Shown one piece after another: positions 34,843 through 46,900 of a stretch of DNA of 64,000 nt. Location: positions 1 to 64,000 of the forward strand of contig MNCI01003080.1 of NCBI GenBank assembly GCA_015680685.1. The letters are read 5' to 3'. Below the pieces are notes generated by a model, which was given only the letters and a program-made list of their open reading frames with translations, was not told where the DNA came from and did no database searches. Numbering within the stretch: the first letter of the stretch is position 1; each line of letters begins with the position of its first letter. Origin of the DNA: Gnetum montanum (taxonomy: Eukaryota; Streptophyta; Gnetopsida; Gnetales; Gnetaceae). The position numbers and the translations under genes were made by a program.

Positions 34843-35736
34843 TGATGAGTGGCGAGGTACCCCTACACTCAACCATACGAATACGAGCATCTCACGCGCA
34901 ATTCGGTCGAACTCCAAGGACTAAGTGCTTTCGCGCCTTATGGAATACTTAAGGTTAATCAATCGTTGTCTTCCTAGAGTTACTTGTATTATCACGATTG
35001 TATGGTTAAGTAAGTCTAAGGTATATGATTTTTATAACTTTTATCTTTTTATCACCTATGCTAAGAGAGGAAAGGGTGAAGAGACTAAGTAACTAACTTT
35101 CACTAACTAAGCTTTAATCTTCCTAGCATCAGTATCCGTTCCCACTTGTCGTACACACCCTAAACCAGTGCAATGCTACTGGGAGTACCAAATGCTATTC
35201 ATTATTGGGTTACCAAGCGTAGCACACATGCTCGAAGTGATCGTATTGAATGCACTTANAGGAGTACCAAATGCTATTCATTATTGGGTTACCAAGCGTA
35301 GCACACATGCTCGAAGTGATCGTATTGAATGCACTTAACTAGGAGTTGAGGGTTGAGAGAGATTAATTATCTAAGAAAGAATTTAAGCATTTAACATTAA
35401 TTAAATCCTAATTAGCTTAGTCCATGCACTACAAGGTTTATCAGAAAGTTCATTTTTATTTCTATACACAAATGTGTGCTTAGGTACAAATTGCCCGAAT
35501 AAAGATCCGTTCACTTTGAGACTCCTACTACGGGCACATGGAAATTATTCTATCTCTGGATTGGTAAAACTACTAGAGTTTAGCTAAGGATTTAGATCTA
35601 GATGATCTTACAAGGAAAAGCCACCTCTTATTTATAGACAAGGTGGCGGGCTATGATATCATGTACGTGATATCGCAGGGGTCGATGCGATACCGCGTAC
35701 GCGATATCGCGGCCCATGCGATATCACGTCCCATCA
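34843..35736 (-). repeat. E5 5' LTR with assembly duplication
   Basis: Runs from TGATGAGTGG to ACGTCCCATCA, 894 bp. It is longer than its 801-bp partner because about 75 bases (ending at 35258) are repeated directly after the N at 35259. TATA element TATAAATA at 35629-35636 (minus); five GATATC-type palindromes up to 35728. Confidence 0.9.
35259..35259. other. Assembly join (single N) with flanking duplication
   Basis: About 75 bases starting GGAGTACCAAATGC end at the N and start again just after it. The sister LTR has one copy, so this is an unmerged contig overlap and not a biological repeat. Confidence 0.85.
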
Positions 35737-35741
35737 ACATG

Positions 35742-37560
35742 GATGTGATGGGATCCATGAAGTCAACACCCCATATGTCAAAAGGTTCTAGTGGTTGAAT
35801 CCACTATTGAGGGCCTTCCATCTGAGCTGTTATCCCCTTATCACGTTGACAACGTTCATAAGACTTGACGAACTAGTGGGCATCCCTAAAGATTGTAGGA
35901 GAATAGTATCCTACCATTAGGATTTTTATGGCCATGCATCTCCTTGCATAGTGGCCTCCGCAAGGCCCTTGATGAGCATCCTAGAGAACACACAGTTGAT
36001 CTTTGTCAGGGACACCAACGGATCAGGCAATTAGCACACACCTTGTAAAGGTGTCTGTTGATTTCCATGAAGCATTTTACCTAAAGAAGAAATTGTTTCT
36101 TTTTCCTAAAATCTAAGTCTTGTGGAATCTCTTGATTTAGAAGATATGTGAGGATGCCATTATCCCATATTGCTTTTTCAGGAATTGATTCACTTATTGC
36201 TCCAGTAAAGAGAAGTTCGTCTGGAAACTGATCAGAGAGTAGGCTTTCCTCCTCTTTGTTATCCCATCTTAAGCGAGAAAGGTGGTCAACGACCACATTC
36301 TCAATCCCTTTTCGATCTACCATAGTAAGATCAAATTCCTAAGAGATCACAAGCCACCGTATAACACGAGGGCTCACCATTAGCTTATTCATAAGGAAGC
36401 GAATTACACTATGATTTGTTTGCATAAACACTTTGTAACCTAACACATAATGTCTAAACTTTTTTAGTGCTTACACCACTATCATTAATTCTTTTTCCAT
36501 GGTGGTGTAATTTAACTGCGCCCCCACAATGCTTTGGCTTGTGCAGTGGATATAATATGGATGTTTCTTATCATCCATCTATGTGAGCATTGCTCCCAAA
36601 GCATAGTTAGATGTGTCTTTCATGATATGAAATGGTTTGAACTAATCTGGTGCTCGTAGGATTGGTGTTTCTATGAGTTTCTTCTTTAATTGTTAGAATG
36701 TGTGTTCACATTCCTTAGTCTAGATGAAAGGTGCATATTTCTTTGTAAGTTCTATCAATGGCTTTGCAATCTTAGAGAAATTATCAATAAAATGCTGGTA
36801 GTAACTAGTGTGTCCAAGGAATGATCGGACATATTTTATGGTTTCTGGTTGGCGTGTTATTCCTTGGATGACCCTTATCTTTTTTGGGTCTACCTCAATC
36901 CCTTTCTACAAAATTTAGTGCCTTAGCATAATGCCTTCTTAGACCATGAGATGGCTTTTTTTCCAGTTAAGTCATAGGTTTGTCTCTACACATCTTTTCA
37001 GTACTTGCTCAAGTCAGTCCAAGGCTTGGTCAAATGTAGCTTCATAGGTGGAGAAGTCATCCATGAAAACTTCAACACCACTACCAATTTGTTATTGAAA
37101 TATACTCAAGACCAAGTGTTGAAATGTTGTAGGGGCATTACATAGGCCAAATGACATCTTATAGTATGAAAAAGTCCCCTAGGGACTCATGAATGTTGTC
37201 TTGGCCTAGTCTTCTAGCACAATTTGGATTTGGTTATAGCCACTATAATCATCCAAGAAACTATAATAACAATGCCTGGATATGGTATCTAACACTTGGT
37301 CTACAAATGGCAAAGGAAAATGATCTTTAAATGTTGTCATATTTAACAACTTAAAGTCAATGCAAACCCGCCATTTGCCACCCTTCTTTGGTACTACTAC
37401 GAGTGGGCTAACCCACTGACTATCCATGATTGGATAGATGAACCCCACTTTGAAGAGTTGCTCTATCTTCTCCTTGACGATTTGCTTTAATTTTGGGTTC
37501 AACCAACTTTGCTGCTACCTTTTAGGCCTTATGGCTATGTCAGTGTAGATGTGATGCTGG
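35742..37560 (-). pseudogene. E4 pol: reverse transcriptase, RNaseH, integrase N-terminal part
   Basis: Minus strand. RT from about 37560 has MNPKLKQIVKEKIEQLFKVG, YYSFLDDYSGYNQIQI (37206-37502) and GVEVFMDDF (37053-37067, Asp pair intact). RNaseH lies at about 36300-36850 with HYVLGYKVF-like sequence, then MVDRKGIENVVVDHLSRLRW (36081-36323). The integrase zinc region has GPCGGHYA-like residues (about 35940-35975). WGVDFMDP at about 35780 carries the first catalytic Asp. At 35742 the frame is broken by E5 and resumes at 22883. Stops and frameshifts are frequent. Confidence 0.85.
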
Positions 37561-38520
37561 CATATCGTTGGATTGATTCTTGTTAATTTTGGATATGACC
37601 AAGCAAAGGCTATTAACTATTTATTTACCACTTTCAACAACTTTTCTTTTTGTTTAGGAGCAAGTTTGGCATTAATGATGATCGATTTACTATTCTTTAA
37701 AAATGCATACTCCATACTAGTCGATAAATTTTTTAGTTCTAAGGGCTCCTTCTTGAAGTGATCAGGGATCTCCAACTCTCCCCAACATGTATCACCATTT
37801 TCATTAGAGAGTTGAGAATGAACTTATTCAATCTTGTCCATGTCTTCAACATATGCACATGTTAGGCTCTCAATTGGCTCCATGCATATTGTGCTACTAT
37901 TTGAATTAGCTATCAGCCACTGGGTTCCCTTCTGCTTTGTGGCTACTACGTATAGACATTGTTGAATATTAATTGCTTGTGCACACTGATTACATGCCTT
38001 AATATATGTGCTCTTGATGGATCAAATATTTTACACACAATTGCACACATTATCGCTATGTGAAATGCATAGAATAGACTTCTTCTCAATCTTTCTTAGC
38101 TTATTTTTCTTAAATATTTTGAGAGATAGATCCCTTATACCCATTCGTGCATTGATCGTGCTTAACCAAGTCCTTTCCATAATGATGGGGAAGTTACTTT
38201 TGCAATTATTCACCTTGATTACTAGAAAATTAGTAGGATAGGACCACCCACAGATTGTGATCACAATGTCCTCTACTAATTCCAAAGGGATAGTAATCAA
38301 CTGATTTGCTAATTCTAAACGGATGTTGCTCTTCTTAAGAGGTGGTAGGTTCTAGGCCTTATACATATCATGGGAGATGAGGTTAACTCTAGAACTAGAG
38401 TCAAGAAGAGCCTTACATGGCTCTTGTCCAACAATCTGTAGATAGATGAGTGGACTTCCTAAATCAGATCTTTTTGTAGGAAGGTTGTCAGCCTTAATCC
38501 AATAAAAAATAGCATGGGTT
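37561..38520 (-). pseudogene. E4 protease and linker
   Basis: Minus strand. AIFYWIKADNLPT keeps the Trp that is a stop codon in E2, E5 and E6. The active-site loop is LLDSSSRVNLIS: Asp is present, but Gly is Ser. The protease core (ITIPLELVEDIVITICGWSY, WLSTINARMGI) follows at 38031-38300, then a linker with acidic residues down to the RT. Two frame changes separate the parts. Confidence 0.8.
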
Positions 38521-40999
38521 AACATTACAATGTGGATCCTAGGTGGCACTTGGTTTGAAAGACACTTGAAGGTATTTGATGCATAGGATGAGGGTGATGA
38601 AGATGTAGGACGATCAACTTGAGTAGGTTGTGAGGGCTGGAGAGGAGTACTAGGCTAGAAGAAACGTCATTTCCTTAATCAATTATTTGGACCACTTGGT
38701 TGAAAAACTGGTTGTGAATGCACAACCCTTGTAGTGTTTCATTATTGTAGCTATGGAGGAATCTCACCCAGCATGGATGGAGCACGGGGTAATTGAGTTG
38801 AAGGTGGAGGCATAGGTGCAGAGGGAAGTGGAGGATGATAAGGATATGGATATGGGTTTTCCCCTCGAGTATATGGTGAATGTGTTCGGTGATACTCTGG
38901 AGGGTAATAGTGATGCTAAAATGATGCATGCATGACTTATAGAACTTCTAGGGGAGATGAGTTGCTGAACATAGTACCCATATGGATCTGGTTTCCTATA
39001 AGGGTACTGTTGCCTTGGTAGTGGCATTCCCTTTGATTGTGATTGATACCACTATTGGTATTGTTCATATGGTTGTGGAGGAGCTCCACTTGGGTAGTAA
39101 GCTTGTTCTTGCTGGTGGAACTATCTTGGACTGCCTTGATGGTAAGGTAATCATCTTAGAGCTTTCTTACTTGTAGATGAGGATTTAATGCATACATTCT
39201 AGACTCTTGTAAGTGTGACACCACAAGGCAACATCCCTTTGGATGTTCATATTGACAAATATCACATTCAGTTTCATCATCAGAGTTAGACTCCACAACT
39301 TCCTCTACTACAGCAGCTTTGCACTTATCTCTCTAGTAGGCACATTTAGCTTCTTTTCACCTCTTGCAATTATGATCACTAGTTTGCTCATTGGATTCTT
39401 TGGAAATATTTAAAGCAGTTTGAAAATTTTCATCCAAAGAGTCCCATAACTTATCAACCTTGGCCGAAATATCATAAACAAATTTTTGGATGGGCAAGGC
39501 TTTTCTGTTCACCACTTCATCAAGTGGTGACTCCTCCTCATTGGGAAATCAGACCTCTCATTTTCTAATAGAAGGATCCTTGTTATACTCTTTAGCACTC
39601 TCCCTTTTTCATAGCTGACCTTCTTCTTTTGCTACTGCTCAATTAACCTTTGGATTTGATGAGCTCTCATTTCAGACAATCTTCCTTGGGCATACATCCC
39701 AAGGGTTCTTCTTATTTCTGCTCTGAGCTGATCTATGATGTCGTGAAGTTGTTCCCTCTAAGAGTAACCATGGTCAAGGCATCTATGTAAGAGTGAACAG
39801 TATCAGTCCATGGTGGCATCCAAGGGTTCATGTGCTTCTTGTTTCTAGCCTTGGATTTTCCTTCTTAGATTAGACATTGTGAAGTACGTTTGATATTTAT
39901 CATTGAATAGTTCTAACATGGTACTCCATCTTTGGATAGATTTTAGCTCTAAGGATTGGTACCAACTTTCAGCTTTCTTAATGAGTATCCTTGTGAAAAG
40001 CTTAAGTTTCTACCACTCATTCTTTATGTTCTATAAGGCACAGGCATCTTGAAAAGCTTGTAGATGTGTCTACAAATCAGAATTATATCCCCCCTCAAAT
40101 CTTGGGATATTGTTCAAATCTAGGTGCTTGATCTGACTATCCTTCATATGTCTGGTCAGGATATTGTTCATTGCCTTCGCAATGTTGAGCATACTTTGAT
40201 TTGCCAATAAAAGTTCATCATCATTGTTGTGTTGATGACACTAATGATGGTTTTGGGCCCCCCTTTGATTTTGATGGCCTTCACAGTCATTGTTATTTTG
40301 TCGATCACCTTCATCATAGTTGTTTTGATGGTGACTTCTATGAGAATCATTACATGAAGAGGAATGTTTGGAATCGAATGTAGAGGAAGGTGGACCACCA
40401 CCACCACCACGGTGTTTGCCACCACTCTTACGCTTATTATGATCACCATCCTTAGATCCCTTGTTGCTACGATGTTTACCCAAGTCCCTAACTTGGCTAT
40501 AACTCTTTCCTAACCCTAGTTTATGAATAGTCAATCGCAAGATCAAGTTCACATCCTCGCCATCAATAATAGGGGGTGGAGAATCTTCATCTTAAGAATC
40601 TTCCAAAGGAGGATCCTCATTGTCCTCTTGATCTAGTAGGAACAAGCGATTAGTGTAATGTTTCCCCTTTGAAGCTTCATAGAGTTTCTCTTGATGTTTA
40701 TCTTGTTTACGTTGTGTTTCAGTGGGACAATAGTTCTGAGTGTCGTATCCATCCACAACGTACTCCTTGTGAAGATTTGCTATGCCCAACTTCTTAAGAG
40801 TTTTAAATAGCATTCTGGGCATAAATCTATCGAGGGGCAAGGCAATGTTACCCTCCATATCACGCCATCGCATTTGTTCATCCTAATGTAGGATGAAGAT
40901 GAAATTTGTTAGAAACTCATCTAGATGAGTGTATACCACCTTGCATTCTTGTGGGACCAGTGGTTTAGTATCTTCAAGCTTATAAGAAGAAGAAGGCAT
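38521..40999 (-). pseudogene. E4 gag polyprotein
   Basis: The minus-strand start is at 40999 (MPSSSYK). Frame 40592-40873 (MRWRDMEGNIALPLDRF) matches the gag N-terminal block of E2 and E5. A His/Gly/Lys-rich frame follows (40241-40552). The core is broken by stops (39580-39960). The zinc-knuckle-like C-D-I-C-Q-Y-E-H-P-K-G-C-C is complete near 39228-39268. The Tyr/Pro-rich tail is at 38764-39027. Confidence 0.8.
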
Positions 41000-41136
41000 T
41001 TTGCAAAATAAAATGAAATTGTCAGCATGTTTTTATAATTTTTATGTATAGTGGAAATGATATTGACCTTTAGGTTCATACAATGATATTAGTGATATTT
41101 ACTTAGATCTACATAGTGCACGTTTAACAAACAAAG

Positions 41137-41154
41137 TCCCTAGCAACGGTGCCA
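41137..41154 (-). promoter_or_regulatory. E4 primer-binding site (tRNA-Asp)
   Basis: Minus strand TGGCACCGTTGCTAGGGA, directly inside the 5' LTR. It differs from the tRNA-Asp complement at three positions, all transitions or G/A-type decay. Confidence 0.85.
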
Positions 41155-41155
41155 A

Positions 41156-41271
41156 TGATGAGTAGCGAAGTACCCCTATGCCCAACCATATGAATCACAA
41201 AGTGTTCATGTGTGATCTAGTTGAATTTTATGGACTTTGTTATTTCCAATGCACTAGACCCTTTAGGAAGT
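41156..41271 (-). repeat. E4 5' LTR, inner segment
   Basis: TGATGAGTAGCGAAGTACC to CCCTTTAGGAAGT. It matches the start of the E4 3' LTR (15886-16001) and is cut there by E6. Confidence 0.9.
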
Positions 41272-42127
41272 TGATGAGCAGCAAGGTAGCCCTATTCCCA
41301 ACCATACGAATCATAGGCATTCACGTGCGATCTGGTCGAATTCCACAGACTATAATTACTAAGTACATTAGAGCTAAATAATGCTTGCGTGTTGTCCGTT
41401 CATTGTCTTCCCAGTCCCACTTGTAGAATGCAATTGTATGGTTAAGCATGATTGAGGCATAAGATTTTTACTATTTTGTGTTTTTATGGAATTACTTGCC
41501 TAGAACAAAGATGAAAGTATAAGTAAGAGTGATTAATTACTAAACAAACTATGATCTAATCTAACCTAACACAAGTAACCGTTTCCACTTCTCAGACACA
41601 TCCTAAACTTTGTGTAAACACTGCTGGGCTATCAAACACTAACTATTCCTGAGCTACCAAGTGTCACACGTATGTTCGAAGGGGTTGTGCTTGTGTATTT
41701 TAATAATTTTCTTGATTGATCAAAATTAATTACTACATTAATAACATGAATGTAAATTGCATGAAATATAAATGCATAAGAAAAAAAGTCTCAAGTGCTA
41801 CAAGGAATGGATGAAAGAGTTCGTTTTTATTGCCAACACAATGGTGTGTTCAGGTACATCAATGCTTGAATAAAGATCCATTCACACTTAGATCTTTTAC
41901 TACAGGCACTTGGAAAATATTCTAACTCTCAAATGAACAAACTGCAAGAGTTTCGCTACTTGACTACTAAAAACTTACTCCCAATTGTGCACCTAGGCAC
42001 TATATTTATAGACCTGAGAGTAACCTTGCGATATCGAATATACGATATCACATCTTGGGTTGCAATATCATGTACTTGATATTGTGGCCACCCTGATATT
42101 GGAGCATATGAGAAAAACAGTTTATCA
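41272..42127 (-). repeat. E6 3' LTR
   Basis: An 856-bp LTR from TGATGAGCAGCAAGG to AGTTTATCA. Its U3 carries decayed CGATATCG-like repeats (42031-42105). Confidence 0.9.
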
Positions 42128-42138
42128 TACCCCCATGA
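42128..42138 (-). promoter_or_regulatory. E6 polypurine tract
   Basis: Minus strand TCATGGGGGTA beside the 3' LTR. Confidence 0.85.
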
Positions 42139-42831
42139 CTGAATGAAAACTCGTCCTCGAGTACAGAAGAAGAGGAACAAGTCTTTTACAAAATACATTA
42201 GGGGGTGTGGATTTATTTAACTAACATGTAGGGTGACACAGAGAAAAAAAACAAACATAGAAGTGCCCAAGCATACAACATTACAATTGTGTACAAAACT
42301 AGTGTTCATGACAATAGGAAAGAACACCAATGGATCCAAAAGGACATCCAACCCCTCTTGGCAATAGAAGAATGAGGGAGAGGTAGAAGAGATCTAGTGG
42401 TTATGAATAATATCCCGTAAGTGATATGGTTGCATCCTCCTTGGTGACAATAGTCCCACTTCCAGTCCACGCTTTCCACTACAATCACAACAAAACTAAG
42501 GATTAGTATATATAGTACAACAGATAATGGCTGAATACCTTGTCTCATTGGGGATTTTATCTAGCCAAGTTGTGATTGTGATAGATTGATTGCTTGATAT
42601 TATTAGTGGAAAGACTAACGAATGGGTTAAATAAGAGAAGCGATCCATACAATTCAAAAAAAGCTAAACACAAGGAGTACTAGAAAGAGGGTATTCATAA
42701 TAATAAAAAGGAGTTCATTACAAAAAGTTGTGAAGGTGCATACAATTGGATGACATGGATGGGGTAAATAAAATGAATTTGATTGTAATAATGTCTAAGG
42801 ATAAAGAACTTTACTTAACCAAACCAAAAGA

Positions 42832-42884
42832 TATGCAAGTGGGTCCTCCCCAAAGCAGGCACAGGCCTTTTATGCCCTTGCATA
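42832..42884 (-). other. Hairpin HP2, E6 copy
   Basis: TATGCAAG (42832-42839) pairs perfectly with CTTGCATA (42877-42884). GGGTCCTCCCC lies at the loop start. Confidence 0.6.
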
Positions 42885-43421
42885 ACTTCAAACCAAGCGG
42901 CTCCATGGATGATTAATGGTTACAGAAAGTTAAGTGCAAAAAAGCCAAAAGTAACTGATTGAGAAACCTGACACATCCAACTAGAACATTGAATCAAAAC
43001 ATGAAACCGATAGTGAGGTGAGGCATGAAAAGCATAGATGGATGACAAAGAGAGTGGAATGCAGTTCCTAATTATGGTCACATGCAATCCCTTGTAGAGT
43101 TTGTGATTAAATGACTTGGTAGGATTCATCCTCAGTCCAAATCAAAACCAACCACTTTTAGTGACTTTGCATCGACATTCTAAGGCAATTCTATCCCCCG
43201 AGACACAAGAATGCTTCCACAAAACAACCACCATTCCAATTTGGAGTGAAGATAGGAAGTGAGGAAGGGTCTTAGTTAGAGAAGACAAGACAAGTCTCAT
43301 AACCAATGCTTGTAGTCCTTTTATTTGGTCTAAGGGATGTGCTTTGAATTCCCATGTTTTTTTGAATTTGAACCACACCATGCAAAGACCCATGCATTTT
43401 TCGCATTTATTTTGTCCAAGG

Positions 43422-43437
43422 GGTGTGCTTTGAATCC

Positions 43438-43474
<37 letters not shown>

Positions 43475-43487
43475 TGAGGACCACACC
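43422..43487 (-). other. Hairpin HP1, E6 copy with microsatellite loop
   Basis: Outer GGTGTG (43422-43427) with CACACC (43482-43487). Inner TCCTCATC (43435-43442) with GATGAGGA (43473-43480), eight perfect pairs. Both arms differ from those of E4 and E5 yet still pair. The loop is about 15 TC units, AG in the transcript. Confidence 0.65.
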
Positions 43488-44239
43488 ATGCAAGGACTTA
43501 TTTGACTTCCTATTGTGAAATGATGTGGAATGGTGAGAAACATACGAGAACACTGCTGCACATAGGAAATAGAAAAGCACAAAGAATACTACATCCCTTT
43601 GAAGCCACACTTTGTCCAAATCTTTGATTCCTTCCCAATTCTGGAAACTACAGAAGTCACCAATTTATTAAAGTTGCATTAATGAAGAAGAAATTGCACG
43701 CTTCCAAGGCAAGGAAAATCATAGAGTATGTGGATGGGTGGACGATGTGGACTCACTGCCTGTTACATGAAGAGAAACCATGTCCTAGTCATCAGTGACG
43801 ACATTCAAAGCTAGAAACCAGACATCAACAATCAAATTACAAATGAAACATACCACCATTGAGTAGTGCATTACCATTGTACCTACCATCTTATTAGCAG
43901 AAAAAGTATAAAAAAACATCAAACACAAGCAAACATAACCATAAAAGAAAGTAAAAGAGTAGACAATAAATATTGAATATATTAACAATGTTGTAAAACA
44001 AAAATTAAGAGAAGACCAATAACTTTAAAAATATAAATATGTAAAACAAAAAATGTAAAACAAAGAAGATGAAGAAAAAAAGTTGTAAAATCAAAAATGT
44101 GTAAAACAAAAAGGTCAAAAATATGTCGAGCCACCTAAGGTGTTAGTATGGGTGGCCATCTCCCCCATGACTAAGTTGGAAGGGAGAGATCCAAAAGATT
44201 GAGTGTGGTTGTCCATCTGATGAGGTGTTTATTGCGTTG

Positions 44240-46900
44240 GTTCACTTGGCCTCATGGAAAGGTTTTATTTGTTGAATGTTGATTAGTTGTTTCTTGTTTG
44301 GGCTATCAAGTTTGTAGATGATCATGGCCCCAGAAGAAAAAGTCTCATCAATGATGTAAGGTCCTTCCCACAATGTTTGAAATTTGGTTCGTTGGGATAC
44401 ATGTGTAGGATTTTAATAGAGAACCTTGTCTCCTAGTTGAAACATGACTTTTCTTATTTTGGGGTCATGGCGTTTCTTGTTGAATGCCATATGTGTTTCA
44501 TTGGATGATAGGGCCATTAACTGATTTTCGTCTAGCAAGTTGAGACTCATTAATCGTTCTTTCTATGCTAGACTTAGATTTAGGTCAAGATCACAGGCTC
44601 TAGAGAGTGTACGGAGTTCAGATTGGATGGGCAATGTTGGTAGTTTTCCGTACATGAGCTCATAGGGAGAATAACCTATGGGAAGTTTCCATGTGGAGCG
44701 ATAGGCCCAAAGGGCATCATTTAATTTAGTACTCCAGTCCCTTCAGTACTTGTTAATGGTTCGCATTAAAATTTTTGTAATCTCTCGATTAGTGACCTTA
44801 GCTTGACCATTAGTTTGGGGGTGATATGGAGTTGTGAGTTTATGCTCAACCCTCAAGTGTTGCATCAGTTTCTGGAAAGTGGCACCTGTAAAATAAGTTC
44901 CATTATCATAAATTAATGCACAAGGTATACCAAACCTATTTATGATGTTTCGTTATACAAACTGAGTAGTAGTGGTGGATGTATAGTTGGTGATGGTTGC
45001 TGCTTCTACCCACTTGGTACAATAGTCAATTACGACTAGTATATATGCCTTTCCATTTGATAAAGGTGTGATGGGACCCATAAAGTCAATGCCCCAAATA
45101 TAGAATGGCTTAAGAGGTTGTATCCATTGTTGTGACCCCTCCATTCGAGTTGTCATTCCACCATTCCTTTGGTAACAATCATAAACGTGGATGAATTGAT
45201 GTGCATCCTTGAAGATTGTTGGCCAATAATACCCTGCCATTAGGATTTTTATGGCCGTGCATGTGCTAACATAATGGCCCCCACAAGGGCCTTCGTGAGC
45301 ATCCTGGAGAATGCACAATTGATTCATATCAAGAACACACCAATGTACCAGGCCATTGGGACAAACTTTCTAAAGGTTTTCATTAATCTCCATGAAATGC
45401 TTGACTCGGTGAAGAAAATTTTGTTTCTTTCTAGTGTCCAGCGCTTGTGGTAGTTCTTGCTTAAGTAGATAAGTGAGGATGGTGTCATACCATTTTGGTT
45501 CATCAAGCATTTGTGCATTAATAGCATCTGCAAGGAGAGATTCATCAGAGAATTGATCAGATAAAGGACTCTCTTTCTCCTTGTCGTCCCATCTTAGTTA
45601 TGATAAGTGATCTGTGACCACATTCTCCACACCTTTACGATCTACCATCGTGAGATCGAATTCCTGCAAAATCATGAGCCATTGTATGACACGAGGGCTC
45701 ACTATTGATTTGTTTATTAGAAATCTGATGGCGCTATGGTCTATGTGCACAAACACTTTGTAGCCAAGCACATAGTGCCTAAAATTCTCTAAGGCGAACA
45801 CCACTATCATCAACTTCTTTTCTATGGTGGTGTAGTTCAATTGTGCACCTGCAATGCTTCGACTTGTGTAATGAATGTAATATGGACGTTTTTGATCATC
45901 CATCTATGTAAGTACTACTCCCAAAGCATAATTTAATGCATCAGTCATTACATGAAATGGTCTAGACCAATCTGGTGCTTGAATAATTGTGGTTTCAACA
46001 AGCTTTTGCTTTAATTGCTAAAATGCTATTTCACATGTAGAGGTCCATACGAACGATGCATCCTTCTTTGTCAATTCTACCAATGACTAGGGGATTTTGG
46101 AAAAATTCTAAATGAAGTGCCAGTAGTAGCTAGTATGACCAAGGAATGAATGTACTTCTTTGATTATTTCAGGTTAGCGGGTTATTCCTTGGATAACCCT
46201 TATTTTTTAGGGTCCCCTTAATTCTTGCTTTTGAAATGCTATGCCCCAAAACTATGCCTTCTTGGACTAATAGATGGCTCTTTTGCCAATTGAGCTAGAG
46301 GTTTGTTTCAACACATCTCTTCAATACCTACTCAAGACGGTCTAGGGCTTGCTTAAACATAGTTCCATAGGTAGAAAAATCATCCATAAAAACTTCTACC
46401 CCACTACCAATTTGTTGTTGGAAAATGCTAAGAACTAATTGTTGAAATTTGGCTAGGGCATTGCATAGACCAAATGGCATCTATCGGTAAGCAAAAGTCC
46501 CTCAAGGACTTGTGAAAGTTATCTTTGCCTAGTCCTTTGGTGCAATCCGAATTTGTTTATAGCCACTAGAACCATCAAGAAAGCTATAATAACAATGCCT
46601 AGAAATGGTGTCCAGTACTTGGTCGACGAAAGGCAATAGAAAATGATCCTTGAAGGTTGCCATATTGAGTAGCCGAAAATCAATGCACACTTGCCATTTG
46701 CCTTCTTTCTTTGGTATAATCACGAGTGGACTGACCCACTCACTATCTGCGATAAGGTAGATAAATCTCGCAATGAGGAGTTGTTCAATCTCCTCTTTAA
46801 AAATCTATTTTAATTTGGGATTCAAACGTCGCTATGACTATCATTTGAGCTTGACGATGGGATTAGTGTATATGCGATGTTAGCATATTCTTAGATCTAT
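44240..46900 (-). pseudogene. E6 pol: reverse transcriptase, RNaseH, integrase
   Basis: Minus strand. RT has MIIPKKEGKWQVCIDFRLLN and YYSFLDGSSGYKQIRIAPKD (46529-46723) and VEVFMDDFS (FMDDF at 46376-46390). RNaseH is at 45598-45903 with FRHYVLGYKVFVHIDHSAIR and DRKGVENVVTDHLS. The integrase HHCC zone (DAHEGPCGGHYV) and WGIDFMGPITPLSNGKAYIL are at 44953-45327; first Asp present. ALIYDNG gives the second Asp near 44917. GQAKVT has Lys for the catalytic Glu near 44795-44815. The C-terminal tail decays into stops near 44300. Confidence 0.88.

Larger units (their letters stand above)
22884..35741 (-). mobile_element. E5: near-complete element inserted in E4 integrase
   Basis: Spans 22889-35736 between perfect ACATG duplications (22884-22888 and 35737-35741). 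Joining the flanks restores a collinear integrase. It carries 3' LTR, PPT, 3' non-coding region, integrase (interrupted by S2), RNaseH, RT, protease, gag, PBS and 5' LTR. Without S2 it is about 9.9 kb. It is broken by many stops, a mutated gag start codon (ATA at 34698) and a protease active site that reads N-S-S. Confidence 0.95.
42139..44239 (-). other. E6 3' non-coding region
   Basis: About 2.1 kb without coding. HP2 is at 42832-42884. A degraded HP1 (43340-43380) is followed by a good HP1 (43422-43487) whose loop is a (TC)n microsatellite. AAAACAAAAATGTAAAAC-type A-rich repeats lie at 43990-44120. Confidence 0.7.

Noticed and set aside
35184-35335. Biological tandem duplication in the E5 5' LTR
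   Set aside because: The repeat unit abuts an N and is single in the partner LTR, so an assembly join is the simpler cause.
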